Below are positions 43,542 to 54,961 of a DNA stretch of 64,000 nucleotides, piece by piece (the first letter of the stretch is position 1; every line of letters starts with the position of its first letter). The translations under genes and the position numbers were made by a program. The stretch comes from Cafeteria roenbergensis (taxonomy: Eukaryota; Sar; Bigyra; Bicosoecida; Cafeteriaceae), in NCBI GenBank assembly GCA_008330645.1, contig VLTN01000028.1:124001-188000 (forward strand), given 5' to 3'. The notes below the pieces were generated by a model that was not told the DNA's origin, ran no database searches, and saw only the letters and a program-made list of their open reading frames with translations.

Positions 43542-46500
43542 TCAATGCCCGACGACTGACTTGGCGAGTTGCATTTCGGTCTGCTCCAGCGCCTGCGCGC
43601 AGTCTCGCCGAACGTAGAAGAGAAGAAAGGCTTGCTGTTCCCGCACGAGGTGGTCGCTCACCCGCTGCACTCGGCTGTCGTCCACGCGGTACCAAGAATA
43701 CGACGGGATCCAGTGTGCCGCGGTGTTCACGGGCTCGTCGTCGTCGTCGTCGTCGTCTTCTTCTTTGTCGTCGTCGTCGTGCTCCTCCTTCCCCTCGCGG
43801 CCACTGCTCCCGGCCGCCGCGGCAACAGCCGCCTTGGGCGAGGGTGAGGCGGCTCCCACCGCCTCGCTGCCAGGACCAGAGCACGGAGAGTCACGCGCAC
43901 GCCCCGCTTGAGGGGCGCGGATGGCCGAAAAGAATCGCTCCGCCTCCCGGACCTCGGCCAGCCGCGGTGGGGCGCCCTTCGCAAGCTCCCGCAGCCGCGC
44001 CAGCTCTGCCGCAGAGTCCCTGGCACGCACGAACGCAATGTAGTGGCCAGACGAGAGCGACCCAGAGTGGGTGACCATCTGCAGGCAGAGCAAAGGAGCA
44101 GAGGCGGGCGGAGGGGGGTGGGGTCAGTGGGCATGCGGCGGCGGTGCGAGGAGCTGTGACGCCTCCGACGCCTTTACGGGCTCGCGGCCCGTACACCAGG
44201 GGAGCACCTGGCACCAGGGGGGGGGCAACGCACATGCTTTCATAGCAACGACACGGATGCAGAGGCAAATGGAGATGCACGAGCAACGGAGAGTTCGGGC
44301 CAGGCGATTGCTCTCACCGCAAACATATCGAAGAGATGTGACACATCGGTAGGAGCCAAGGGGTTGGGACGCCCTGAAACAGGCGCAGTTGCACCCGACC
44401 CTGTTGCAGCCGATGCCGCCGTGCCAGGGGCGCCGCTGCTAGGGGCGGCTGCGGCCGTGGCTTCCGTTGCAGATCCGCTCCCAGCGCCCACCGACACCCC
44501 CTCCGCCGAGGCGGCCTCTTCTGCTGCCGTGGGCGTGGCCTCCTCGCCTTCCACGTTGGCGAAGAAGGTCCTGCTCTCCGTGAAGGGCCTGAGGTCTAGG
44601 CCCGTGAGCGGGAACTCCACATGCCTGTCGCTTTTCTGGTGCACAACCTCCTTCTGGACAGAGCGCCACTGCTGGGTGAACCGCTTCACGTGCAGGCACA
44701 CCACGGGCGGAACGGTGGCAAGGGCGTCCCTCTTGGAGTGGGGGTGTCTCTCCTGGCAGGCGTCGCAGGTCAATCCGTCATCCTTCGCGCCGCCACCCAC
44801 AGTCTGTGGGGCAATGAGCCGGCGAAGGCACCCCTCGACAGTGGGCGGGCCCAGGTCGGCTGACACAGCACCTGCCTCTGCAAGAGCCTGGCGAGCTCGG
44901 CGGGCCTCCGACGACGTGGACTTGTCCCTCCTCTCGCGGTGCTTCAGGTCCAGCGACAGGTACGTGCAGGCCGCCACGCTAAACCGCACCGCGCCGCACC
45001 CGGCGCACCGAAGCTGCGTCCGCATCCACCCGCCGAACACGCGGCGCACCAGCGTCGCGGGCTCGGGAACCACGTCGGGGTCCTCCTCGTCGGAATCGGA
45101 ACCGGAAACGGAGAGCTCCTCCGCACGCGCTGAATCGTCAGGGGCGGGCTCGCCGGTGGCCCCACTTGTGACGGTCCCGCTGTGCGCGCCAGCGACCACG
45201 CCCACACCCTGGGCCGAGTCTTGGGCTGTTGTGGGCGCCAGATCCCGGTGCGCGGGCTCCCCGGCGAAGGCTGTGCTCGATGCTGACTGAGTGGGCTTTC
45301 CACGGTCCGTTGCAAGTGCGCCTGGTGCAGGGCAGGCCGTTGCGGGAAGTGTCTGTCGCCAAGACGTCTCAGCTGGCGAGGCACCGTCGGGCGAAGCGGC
45401 CAGGTCAGACAGCTCCGGGAGCGGCACGGAGGACGACGCCGCGGCTGGCGTGAGACCACGCTCACCCTCCACCCCACCCTTGGACTGAGCACCGCGTGAA
45501 GACGCAGGCTTGCCCTGTTCGGCGAGGGGCTCGCCTCTGGTTGGCGCTGGAGCAGATGCCGCTGCACGTGCTGGCGGCATAGCTGCGTCTGCCGGAGCTG
45601 AGGCGACCGCAGGATCTGAGAATGCCAGAGCAGCAGCCTGAGGCGCCCCTCCGCCCTCCCCACCAGCCTGCCCCGCTGGGGACGGCGCCTTCACAGCTTG
45701 CGAGTCTGAAGCACGCACTGGCTGTCCCCCGGGCGGACCATCGGAAGCAAGCAGATTCGCGGGCGGCGACTCTTCCCCCGAGAAGGGCTCCTCGCTCAGG
45801 CCGGCGAAGGAAGCGTCCACCAAGTCAGAGGGCGATGCTGGCTTGGGTCGCTTCGCTGCCGGCATCTCCTCGGGCTCCCGAGACCCAGCCGCCTGGCCCT
45901 GTTGCTCCAGCGGCAGGGGCCACTGGTCCACCTCGGGCGGCGGAATCGGCACTGCCTGGCTCGCCTGAGACGAGGCCGCATCCAAGGCCCGAGCGCCGCA
46001 CGAATCTGACCGCGGCCGCTTGAGAGGGTTCACAAGCGCGGCCCCCGTGTCAGAGGCAACAGGCAGATGCGGTCCGGCCGAGAGAGCGCTCGTGGCGACC
46101 GGGTCAGCGGTGGGCCGACCCGTGCCGCTTGCCAAAGCTGACGAGGAAGAGGACGAGGACGAGGACGAGGACCCGTCGCCCACGACCGCAGCTGGGACAT
46201 TGGCACCGGGCTCGGCACTCAGGGGTCCTTCCCCGCGGATCGGCTCTGCTTGAACGTTGCCGGAGTCACCCCCGATGCCCCCCTGACAGCCAGCGCGGGC
46301 CGGCGGCGAGAGCTCAGCGGCTCTCGGGGAGCTCTCTCGTCCGAGCGTGGCCGGGGACGCTGAAGCGACACTCGTGGGAGCGCGTGACGTTGCAGCAGCA
46401 GCTGTGCCGATCAAACCGGTCAGACCAGCCATGTCAGTGGCAGCCGCAGGGAACAGCGAGCCAGCGTTGCTGCTTCCGTCCTGCGCGCTCTTCGCTGACC

Positions 46501-47315
46501 CCTCCCCGGCGGATGGCGTGTCGGCTGGAACTGATGCCGGCGGGCCAGCACCAGCACCGGCACCAGGACCAGCACACGCTTCAGGTGGCTGTTCAGCCGC
46601 TGCCAGAGGCAGCGACAGCGCGACAGAAGGCGGCTCTGCCGGCGTGGTCGAGCGAAAGCTCTCCCCGTGTGTCGTGTCAGCCCGGGCCCCACCCACACCG
46701 CCTGCAGCCCGCCTCTGCCGCCGCCGGATTCGCCTGAGGCGCTTGCAGGCCCACGCGGGGAGCGGCGGCGGGGCGTCCGGCCTGGTTGCGTCAAACCGCC
46801 CAGCAGCTGCCTCCTCTGCGTGGACGGTGTCGAGGAAGCACGTGAGGAACTCCTGGGCGTCTTGCTCCTCCCCCGTGGTCAGGCTGCGGTGGCGCTTTCC
46901 GAGCGATTCGTAAAAGTCCGTTGGAGCCACAGCGGCGATGCGGCCGGAGCTCAGCTCCCCAGGCAAGAAACAGCGACCGAAGAGACGCGCCGTGGCTCCG
47001 ATGAGAGACTTGGGGTCGAGGGGAGGCATCACGACGTCGGCGACAGGGGCTTCAGGCGTCAGCACAAACCCAGCGTGAGGGAGAGCCCGTTTCAGCTCTG
47101 CTGGTATCGGCCTGGCAGAGGCGCTTCCGGCGGTACTGCTGCCTGCAACGCTGCTGCTGCTAGAGCTGCTGCCGATTCCGCTGCGGCGCTTCCCGCTCCG
47201 CCTGGCCCTGCTGCTCCTGCTCCTCCCGTTGTCGCGGGAAGATTCCTGCTCCTGCAGCAGAGGCGGTTGGGGCGCGGCAGGACTGGCCAACGATGATGCC
47301 GCAGCATTTGAGCTG

Positions 47316-47380
<65 letters not shown>

Positions 47381-48748
47381 AGTTCCAGCTTCGGGGGCTG
47401 GGGTGGGTGAGCCCGTGGCAGAGTCCTCGTTATCAGCGGCATGCTCGATATCGGCCCGCTTCGCTCGAAGATACGCCACCACGTCGGGATGGAGGTGGCC
47501 GGGGTGGCAGCCCTGCCTGGGCAACCCGTGCGGCAGAGGCCGCGCCAGGAGGAAGAAGAGGAGGGGGTTGTGGAGCAAGGCCTGCACGGAGGCGTTGAGG
47601 AAGCAGCTGTTTCCCAAGTTCTCCAGGCCTGCGAAGCGGGCGCGGGACGGCGGCGCCTGCTGCCCGAGGCGCCGGGCCAGCGAGGGCGGCGCGAGGGCTG
47701 CGCAGAGCCGGCGGAACGACGAAGCCGCCCTGTAGCGCCGCACCACCCTGGCAAGGCGCCGGTGGCGGGCGATTTCCTCTTCGGTTGCGCCCGCAGGCGG
47801 CGGCGTGTTCGCCGTGCTCGCATCGATGAGCGACCCCCGCACGCGACCGCTGGGCCCGTCTTCCTCAAACGCCACCAGCATGGGTGCCATCACCTTGTCT
47901 GTGGAGTCAAAAGGGGGGCAGGGAGGGGGGTTTGAGTGGTGGCATTCATTCCGCCGGGAGGGGCGCGGCGGATGGGGGCAGGGGGGGGGGGGGGACCAGC
48001 GGCAGCGGGACAAGCAGCGGCTGAGGCGGCAGCAGTTGGAGGGTGGCGGGGCGGGGGAGGGCGGGGGGGAGGGGCGGGGGGGCGGAGCTCACTCTCCATA
48101 TGTGCGGCGATCCCCTCGATGCTGGGCTCGAAGATATAGTCTGCTGCTGCGGCCGACCACACGAAGAGCGTTTCAGCGTCGACGAACAGACCCACAGGCT
48201 GGCGCACTGAGGCCGGGGCAGCGCCGGCAGCGCCTTCGGCCGCGGTCCCGTCTGCGTCAGCTGCCGCGATCGGCATGGGCGTTGAGGCTCTGGCCCTTGG
48301 CGCGTCGGCTGCGTCAGCCGAGGCTCCGGACGGCCCCGGCAGCTGGCTGGCATGCGCTCGGACCGGCCGGTCCAGTTTCGACAGCGCGCTCAGGCTGGCT
48401 GCCTCGAGCACATCAGCGGGCGGACTCCCGTCGTAGGCCGCACAGACCTCGCAAAACGCGGAGGCTTCGGCTGCGGCGGCGGGTCCTGAAATCGGGATCA
48501 GAGTGGCACATGGCGCGCCGCAGCTGTAGCACCCCAGGGGAGGAACTCCCGCCTGCGGCAGCACGCAACGCATCACCGGATTGAGCAGCAAGTCGAGGAT
48601 GCAGCCCGCGCGTCACGGGTCGCCTGGGCGCGCGCGATGAGCGGACCAAACGCCGGCTCACCCCCGGCTGCTCCAGCCACCGCAGCACCAGCGCGCCGCG
48701 CACGCAGCCGATCAGCGCGGCCGCGTCTGGCGAAGCCATGGAGGACAT
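43542..48748 (-). CDS. Ubiquitin-specific protease (USP/UCH family), split catalytic domain
   Basis: Four exons (48662-48748, 48093-48552, 44318-47898, 43542-44078) give 1554 aa. All introns (109, 194, 239 nt) are GT-AG with matching phases 0, 1 and 0. The Cys box is LENLGNSCFLNASVQ (catalytic Cys near residue 280). The QQ-type box reads EEQDAQEFLTCFLDTVH. A zinc ribbon is formed by CAGC and CDAC, with FGGWMRTQLRCAGCGAVRF resembling USP36/USP42. After the last intron comes the His box THSGSLSSGHYIAFVR, then WYRVDDSRVQRVS. The domain, usually about 350 aa, is stretched by about 900 disordered residues between the QQ box and the ribbon and by a shorter acidic insert after the His box. An N-terminal CYSCGAPC..CEVC pair may bind zinc. 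It cleaves ubiquitin from proteins; substrates are unknown. Confidence 0.9.
47311..47382 (-). repeat. CTG/AGC repeat encoding polySer in USP
   Basis: A near-pure trinucleotide repeat of about 24 units, read as AGC/AGT serine codons on the minus strand, lies just after the Cys box. Confidence 0.9.
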
Positions 48749-49094
48749 CAGCCTCCGTCCTCTGCTGCGGCACGGCCGTGCGGCTTCGCGTGGCGCCACC
48801 CCCGTGTGGTGCACGGTTGGTGTTTACAATTTTGCTTGAAATGGCGCTGGTCCAGGCAGCTCTGCCAGTCGCACACGACCGCCGCCACTCGCGTCCATCC
48901 CTGGCGTGTGGGCAGTCATTCTCTGCAACATCAAGTCGTGGTTTGTCCGTAGGCCGGGGCGCTGCACACACATGCCCGGCGCTGAGCCGCGCCACGACGC
49001 ACTGCACTCAAACGCAGGCCCAAGCGAAACAAGCAGTCCGGGCTCCTGTCCAAGTCCTCCCTTGGGAGGCAGAAGGCGCGCCCTGGTATCATGT
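48749..49094. promoter_or_regulatory. Upstream region of USP gene
   Basis: These 346 bp contain the USP promoter and the 3' UTR of the next minus-strand gene. No motif is recognised. Confidence 0.35.
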
Positions 49095-49967
49095 CTAGAG
49101 CTGGGACGAAGTGTACCGCACTCCCCGCAATGCGGGGTCGCTGACGGAAAGCTTGGGCTTGAGGTGCTTGACCGAGGCGGCCTGCGGCGTGTTGATGAGA
49201 GTGCGGTTCATGGCCCGGCGCGAGCCGTCCGTGTCGAAAACTCCCGACCCGGGAGCACCGCCGGTGAGTACCTCGCCCGTGTAAGCCGAGAAGGACACCC
49301 CGATCGGCCTGCGATGCCACAGCGGGCGAGAAAGGGGGAGGGGGAGGGGGGGGAAAGGGCCGCAGGTCGCACAACGACGGCCAGGGTCAGGCGAGAGACG
49401 ATCAGGCAACAGCTGGGAGAGCAACATGGACACTCGTTCGACGCGCAGCTGGCGGGCAGCGGAAGGGGCGAAAGGCTGCCGGCTGCAGCTTTGTTGAGGC
49501 ATCCGGAGCGCCAAGGGCAGTCCCCCCCCCCAAGCCCTCTCCGGGGCCAGCCCAGCGCAAACTCACGCGTGCTTGACGCCAGTAACATGGCCCGTGTATC
49601 CCGGGATGTGCTTGGTGGCGGTCATGGCGGCCGTGACCTCGTTGGGCTTGGCGCGGGTGCCGGCGCTGTGCACTGCCGACTGGGGGTCGGCGGGGAGGGA
49701 GTCGGACGAGAGCAGCTCCACGACCTCCGTGGTCAGCGCACGATCCGCGCACTTGCTGTAGCTGGCGCCAGCGACCTCCTTGATGTTGGGAACGAACCCG
49801 GCGTAGCCCCGGATCAGGCGCGGGGCCGGCGGGCGCTCGGCGCCGGCCGCCGCAGCGCCGTGCTTTCCGGTGAAATCGCCGTGCATGGGCGCCGTGGGGT
49901 CGTCGATAGCAAAGGGCGGGGACTTCTTGGCGGTCGTGGCGCCGCCGCGCACGAGGAAGCTGGCCAT
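49095..49967 (-). CDS. FAM166/CIMIP2-like protein (candidate ciliary microtubule inner protein)
   Basis: Exons 49567-49967 and 49095-49308 give 204 aa; the 258-nt intron (GTGAGT..TCGCAG) fits in phase 2. The protein carries the repeated Gly-Tyr motifs typical of this family: RGYAGFVPNIKEVAG, then HIPGYTGHVTGVKHAPIG and FSAYTGEVLTGG. In FAM166/CIMIP2 proteins such motifs pack against tubulin inside ciliary doublet microtubules. The N-terminus (MASFLVRGG) is chosen because the ATG at 49967 begins the conserved-looking part, although the frame is open further upstream. No membrane segment or signal peptide is seen. The motif match is by eye, so the family call is moderate. Confidence 0.65.
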
Positions 49968-50455
49968 TGTCAGCGGCTGGGAGCGCCAGAGTGCGGTTGG
50001 CGCAGCCGGCAGAGCGATCGGTTGCTGGCGCAACGCTCTCTCGGGCGAGTCGCTCTGCTCGTGCCCGCTCGGCCGCCGCTGGGCGCGAGCCCCCGACAAC
50101 GATGGGGCGCCCCGCCGGCCGGCTGCGCTCATTGCACTAATGCAGAGGACTGCGCGGGCCGCCGCCAAAGGGCGCCGCTACTATTGGGAGCGCGAGGCTG
50201 ATGCTCGGCCCGCGCGAGCTAGAATTGCGCAGCGCCCGCAGGCCAAACTCGGTCTCAGCTCGCAAGAGCCCGGCGGGCTGATCGACCTGGCGCCAAGGTG
50301 CGACAGAAGGGCGCCCCAGCGCCGCCTTCGGGGCAAGGGCTTGGAACCGAACGGCAACCAGATGCGGCTCTGCCAGGGCCGCGCAAGCCAGGCGAGGGCT
50401 GCGCCGCACCAGGGCTCCCGCCGAGCCGGAGGGCGGGCCATCGCCCGTGGGTACG
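49968..50455. promoter_or_regulatory. Divergent promoter region, CIMIP2-like / secreted protein
   Basis: These 488 bp separate two divergent starts. No conserved element is recognised. Confidence 0.35.
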
Positions 50456-52169
50456 ATGCCGTCTCCGGCTGTGGGCGGAGTGCTGGCGGTGCTGGTTGCG
50501 GCCGCGCTGCTGCCGGGGGCAGTGGTGGCCCGGTTCCACCTGCCCATTCGGCTGCCTGAATGCGTGAGCAGCCTGTGTGGCGCGCGGGCATGCTGCATTT
50601 GGCTCCACAGCGCGCAGGAACTCGCCCACGAGCCTGTCGCCCCATGGTTTCGTGCGTGGTCCCGGTCGCTTCGTGCCGCAGTTCCTGCTCGCGGCCCGCC
50701 TGGACATTGCCTACAACCACGGCGTCGAAAGCACCTATGCCACGTACGCCGTGGACGGCTGGCACGCCCGGCTGAGGGAGGACGTGTATGCTCACGCGCA
50801 CGACCACGCGGCCGTGCCGGACATGGTGGCGCTGGGTCTGCAAGAGCGCCGCATGGAGCGCGCGCACACCGCGGTGAAGCACCTCGACAGCCGCACCCAC
50901 ACGCTTCTCAGCCCGAGAGCTGCTCGCGGAGACCTGCGCGCGCCGTCGAGTTGCATGTTCCTGCCGCTGCAAGGGACGGACGAGGCGATGCTGCGCGCGG
51001 CGGCGCGGCTGGACCCGGCGCCCACCGTCGCGAACCGCAGCGCACAGTCGGCGCCGCCGCCGCCGTCACGGCCGTCAGGGGCGTCCCCAGGTGCCTCCGG
51101 CTCGGACTCCGGCACCCCCTCTTCCCGTGCCGCGGCCGCTGGCGTCGCCGGCGGGCGGTGTGCCGGGGCAGCTGCTCTGCCGCCCGCCCTCACTGTGAAT
51201 GAGGCCGAAGTGGCCCTTTCATCCGAGCGACTGCTGGGCGTGGTTGCAGGATCCGCACCCTTCCGGCTGAGGACGTCGGCGTCGCACAGCGGCGACTCCA
51301 GGTCGGTCCCTCAGCCGGAAGGGCCAGGCTCTGGCCCGAGGGGGCTGGCAGTGCCGGGCGCCATCGTGGTGAACCTCACACTTCACACTTCGACGGCGTC
51401 GCCTGCAGGGGTATCGTCGCACCTAGTGCTGGCCCCGCAGCCGGAGCCGGGCCGTGCTGGGCGGGGTGCTGGCGGTGAGTGGGCGCAAGACAGCGTGTCT
51501 GGTCCTGAGGTGTGGGCCCGCTGGAGGGAGCTGCTGCGAAGCCGAGCAGAGCCCTCCGCTCACGCCGAAGCGGAGCCCGCAGCAGCGCGGACAGCGGCAC
51601 CGGCGGCGGCGGCGGCGGCGGCGGCGGCACGGGCAGCGCTGGAGGAGTGGGAGGGTGTGGTGTCCACGGCTGGGCCTTGCCTCCGCTTCCTCCCGCCCCT
51701 TGTGACGGTGGACGCCTCCAGCCAGCACCAGCACCAGCACCAGCACCAGCACCACGACAGCGGCGCTGGCGGGAGTGACGCTGGCGCTGAGGCTTGCGAC
51801 GGAGCCGACGGCCAGCGCAAGCGGCAGAGGCACCAAGCATGGGCGCAGGGCTTGCCGGCCGGGCTGGAGCTGGGCACGGAGGCCGCGTGGCAGGCGGCGG
51901 CGGAGGCTGAGCTGCCGCGCCCCCACGCGGTTGTGGAGCTGAGCGATCGGTGCCTCCCGGTGTCGCTGCTGGGCTTGCGCTTCGAGGCTGTTGTTGCGGA
52001 CTTTGAGAGCCTCGAGTGCGAGCAGGCGTGGACCAGGGACGAGGACGACGTTTGCGAGGCAGACGACGCGCCGAGGGCGTGCCGGGCAGGCGTGCTCAAG
52101 CAGCTCCTCGGCCCGGATGCGTGGACGCCGCACGAGGACGTGGACATGGGCTGCGAGCCGCTCGGCTGA
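50456..52169 (+). CDS. Unidentified secretory-pathway protein
   Basis: Exons 50456-50563 and 50682-52169 give 531 aa. Intron 1 (118 nt, GTGAGC..GCCGCAG, phase 0) joins a clear signal peptide (VLAVLVAAALLPGAVVA) and RFHLPIRLPE to a lumenal-looking domain (DIAYNHGVESTYATYAVDGW). The middle is Ser/Pro/Gly-rich. A QH repeat lies near 51723-51755 and an Ala run near 51600. The C-terminal 80 residues look folded (VVELSDRCLPVSLLGLRFEA) with several Cys and end acidic without a membrane anchor or clear retention signal. I do not recognise the family. Secretion or ER lumen is inferred from the signal peptide only. Confidence 0.6.
51723..51755 (+). repeat. CAGCAC repeat (Gln-His)
   Basis: Five CAG-CAC hexamers plus one CAC encode alternating Gln-His in the secretory protein. 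Confidence 0.9.
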
Positions 52170-52506
52170 GGGGAGCGTCTGCGCCGGCAGGGCAGGGCGA
52201 GAAGGCCTCTGACGCGAATGAGGCCTCGCCGGGGGGTTGTGATGTGTGTGTGTGCTTGCGTGCTTGCGTCTGTGCTCGTGTGTGCTTGCGCTTGCTTGGG
52301 CGTTCAAGGCGGGCGGGCGCTGCCAAGCACGCGGTGGCCTGGAAGCGCGCGTGCGGCCGGCGGAACGCAGGGCCGGAACGCCATGGCTGAGCGGGCCGCG
52401 CCACAACTCTTCGACTCCGGCCGGCGGTGCGGCGGAGCGGCGGTGCGGGCTCTGCAGGTGCTGCCGCGCGCCTCGCGGGCGCGAACCGCACGCTCACAGG
52501 CCGAGG
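52170..52506. promoter_or_regulatory. Upstream region of ABCB transporter
   Basis: These 337 bp include a TG/TTGC-rich stretch at 52240-52310. The transporter frame is open from 52246 but has no ATG until 52507. Confidence 0.35.
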
Positions 52507-54543
52507 ATGCGAGCGGCCCGGGCAGTGCGCGTGCGGCTCTCGCCCTCACCGCTGCCGCGGGCGACGGCCCAGGCGCGGGTGCCCGCAGTCGTGGCGAGGC
52601 ACGCGTTGCCTGGCATCGCCGTTTCCGCCGCGCGGGCAAGCCACGGCGGCCGGGAATGGAAGCTCCGCGACTTCATGGGCGCGGGTTCTGTTCTTGCAAT
52701 GGTGGCGGCCGTGTCGGCGGCGCGGCAAGAGTCTGCAATGGAGGCGGCGACGATGCGCGTGTCTGTGCCCCGCCCGCGCTTGAGGAAGCAGGCGGAAACT
52801 CGCGGACGGTCAATGGTGACGCACTTGTGGGAATGGGTCCGGCCGGAGCTGCCCTGGCTGGTCGCGGGCGCTGCCCTTGCGGTGGGGGCGGCCGCGCTGT
52901 CCGTGCTGGCGCCGGGCGCGGTGGGCCGGTTGCAGGACTCCGCCGCGTCGGGGAGCAGCCCCGTTCCTGCGCTGGTCACCCTCGGCGGCCTGGTCCTGGG
53001 TCGGTTTGCGCTGGAGTACGGCGCCTCGACCGTGATCACGGCTTCGTGCCAGAACGTCGCCGATCGCATGCGCATGGAGCTCTTCTCGCAGCTGCTGCGA
53101 TCGGACATTGCGTTTTTCGACGCGTCCTCCACGGGCCAGCTGGCCAAGCACCTCGACTCGGACGTCAAGCAGGTCCGCGACGCTATCAGAGACGTTGCGA
53201 GCAAGGGCGTGAGAGCGGCCGCCACCACGGTGGGCGGTCTGGCCACGCTGCTGTGGCTCTCCCCGACGCTTACAGGCGGGCTGGTGGTGCTGCTGGCGCC
53301 GCTGGTGCTGGCCGGGAACCTCTTCGGGGCGCACATGCGGAGGCTCGCCTCTGCGTCGTCCGACGCGTCGGCAGCCGCCGCCGGGGTCGCGTCCGAGTCG
53401 CTTGCCAACGTGCGCGTGGTGCGGGCATTCAACGCGGAGCCCGCGGAGCAGCGACGCTATGGGGACGCGCTCAAGGTCGCCTCCGACAGGTCGAGAGACG
53501 TCGCCCAGGCGGTGTCCTTCTTCGCGGGCGGAGCAACGCTGGCGCTCAACGCCGTGACCGGGGCAGTCCTGGCGGGCGGGTCGGCGCTGGTGGCAGCGGG
53601 CGCCATGACCCAGGGCCAGGTGGGCACATTCCTCGTCCACACGCTGGGGCTCTCGGGGAGTCTCGAGGCGGTGTCACTGCAGGTGAATGGCACGAACAAG
53701 GCGCTGGGCGCCGCCACTCGCCTGAGCAACATGCTGGACGCCAAGCCCACCGCAAACGCGCCGGGCGGAGCCCAGCCGGGCCCGCTTGAGGGCGACATCG
53801 AGTGGCGCGGGGTCGGGTTCGCGTACCCGAGCCGGCCGTCCGCCAAGGTGCTCGACGACCTGTCCCTCTCGGTGAAGCGAGGGTCCACGCTGGCCCTGGT
53901 GGGCGGCTCGGGGGCCGGAAAGTCGACGGCGGGGCAGCTGCTGCTTCGGTTCTACGACCCGGACGCCGGCGCAGTGCTGGTGGACGGCCACGATCTGCGC
54001 GACGTGGACCCGCGCTGGTACAGGGAGTCCGTTGCTGTGGTGCCGCAGCACCCCCTGCTGTTTGCCGCGTCGGTGCTCGACAACGTGCTGTACGGCAAGC
54101 CGGACGCAACTCGCGCGCAGGTGGAAAACGCGCTGCGCGAGGCCCAGTGCGACTTCGTGTTCGACCTGCCCGAGGGGCTCGACACGGTGCTCTCCGAGGG
54201 CGGAGGGTCGCTCTCGGGCGGGCAGAAGCAGAGGCTGAGCCTGGCCAGGGCGCTCGTGCGCGACCCCCGCATCCTGCTCCTGGACGAGGCAACTGCCGCG
54301 CTCGACGCCGAGTCGGAGGGCAAGGTGCAAGCGGCGCTCGAGCGCGCCTGCCAGGCTCGCCGCAGGACAGTTGTGGTCATCGCCCACCGGCTGTCCACGG
54401 TGCGCATGGCCGACTCCATCGCCGTGCTGCAACGCGGTCGCGTGGTGGAGCAGGGCACCCACGCGGAGCTGCTCCGCAGGGGCGGCGCCTACGCGTCGCT
54501 GGTGCAGAAGCAGCGCGGGGCCGACCACGCCAGTCTCGAGTGA
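52507..54543 (+). CDS. ABCB-type half transporter, likely mitochondrial
   Basis: This single exon gives 678 aa, the usual size of ABCB8/ABCB10-type half transporters. The N-terminus (MRAARAVRVRLSPSPLPRAT) is rich in Arg/Ala/Ser without acids, like a mitochondrial presequence. The transmembrane domain spans about residues 110-400 (SDIAFFDASSTGQLAKHLDS is typical of its first coupling region, and SLANVRVVRAFNAE of the next). The nucleotide-binding domain has Walker A GGSGAGKST, a Q-loop (VVPQHPLLF), signature LSGGQKQR, Walker B ILLLDEATAALD and H-loop VVIAHRLST, all intact. It should work as a homodimer. The substrate is unknown. The start was chosen as the first ATG in the frame. Confidence 0.9.
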   Translation: MRAARAVRVRLSPSPLPRATAQARVPAVVARHALPGIAVSAARASHGGREWKLRDFMGAGSVLAMVAAVSAARQESAMEAATMRVSVPRPRLRKQAETRGRSMVTHLWEWVRPELPWLVAGAALAVGAAALSVLAPGAVGRLQDSAASGSSPVPALVTLGGLVLGRFALEYGASTVITASCQNVADRMRMELFSQLLRSDIAFFDASSTGQLAKHLDSDVKQVRDAIRDVASKGVRAAATTVGGLATLLWLSPTLTGGLVVLLAPLVLAGNLFGAHMRRLASASSDASAAAAGVASESLANVRVVRAFNAEPAEQRRYGDALKVASDRSRDVAQAVSFFAGGATLALNAVTGAVLAGGSALVAAGAMTQGQVGTFLVHTLGLSGSLEAVSLQVNGTNKALGAATRLSNMLDAKPTANAPGGAQPGPLEGDIEWRGVGFAYPSRPSAKVLDDLSLSVKRGSTLALVGGSGAGKSTAGQLLLRFYDPDAGAVLVDGHDLRDVDPRWYRESVAVVPQHPLLFAASVLDNVLYGKPDATRAQVENALREAQCDFVFDLPEGLDTVLSEGGGSLSGGQKQRLSLARALVRDPRILLLDEATAALDAESEGKVQAALERACQARRRTVVVIAHRLSTVRMADSIAVLQRGRVVEQGTHAELLRRGGAYASLVQKQRGADHASLE

Positions 54544-54961
54544 CGGCGCGCGCCAGGCATGCGCAAGCGTGTGCCAAGCACTTGGTGGGCCCCCCATTTC
54601 GCCATTCGCAACCTCCGCCCACTCGAGTGCTCGCTCTCGCGGTGTGACGTTCTGCCGCCTCTGGCTCCACCGGACATGCTCCGGTGCAGCGGTGCGCCCG
54701 CACACGCAGCGTTTGCCCGAAGAAGAAGAAATACCCCCCCTCGCTTGCTTCCTGCGCAGCCTGTCGTGGCCCCTTGGCGCGTGCTCTGGGCGCGCCGCGG
54801 GCGACTTGTGGCTCCGGGCAGAGCCGCCCACGCCGAGGCACGAGCCCTCTCCTTGCTGCGGGTGAAGAAACTGACGCGCCCGCTGACGCCGCAACCTCAC
54901 ACCCCCGCCGGGCGGCCCCCGCCCGTCAGCAGCCTGCCGCGCAGGCAGGCCCGCTGCCGCT
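54544..54961. promoter_or_regulatory. Intergenic region, ABCB to DEP kinase
   Basis: These 418 bp separate co-oriented genes and should hold a 3' UTR and the kinase promoter. No motif is recognised. Confidence 0.35.
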
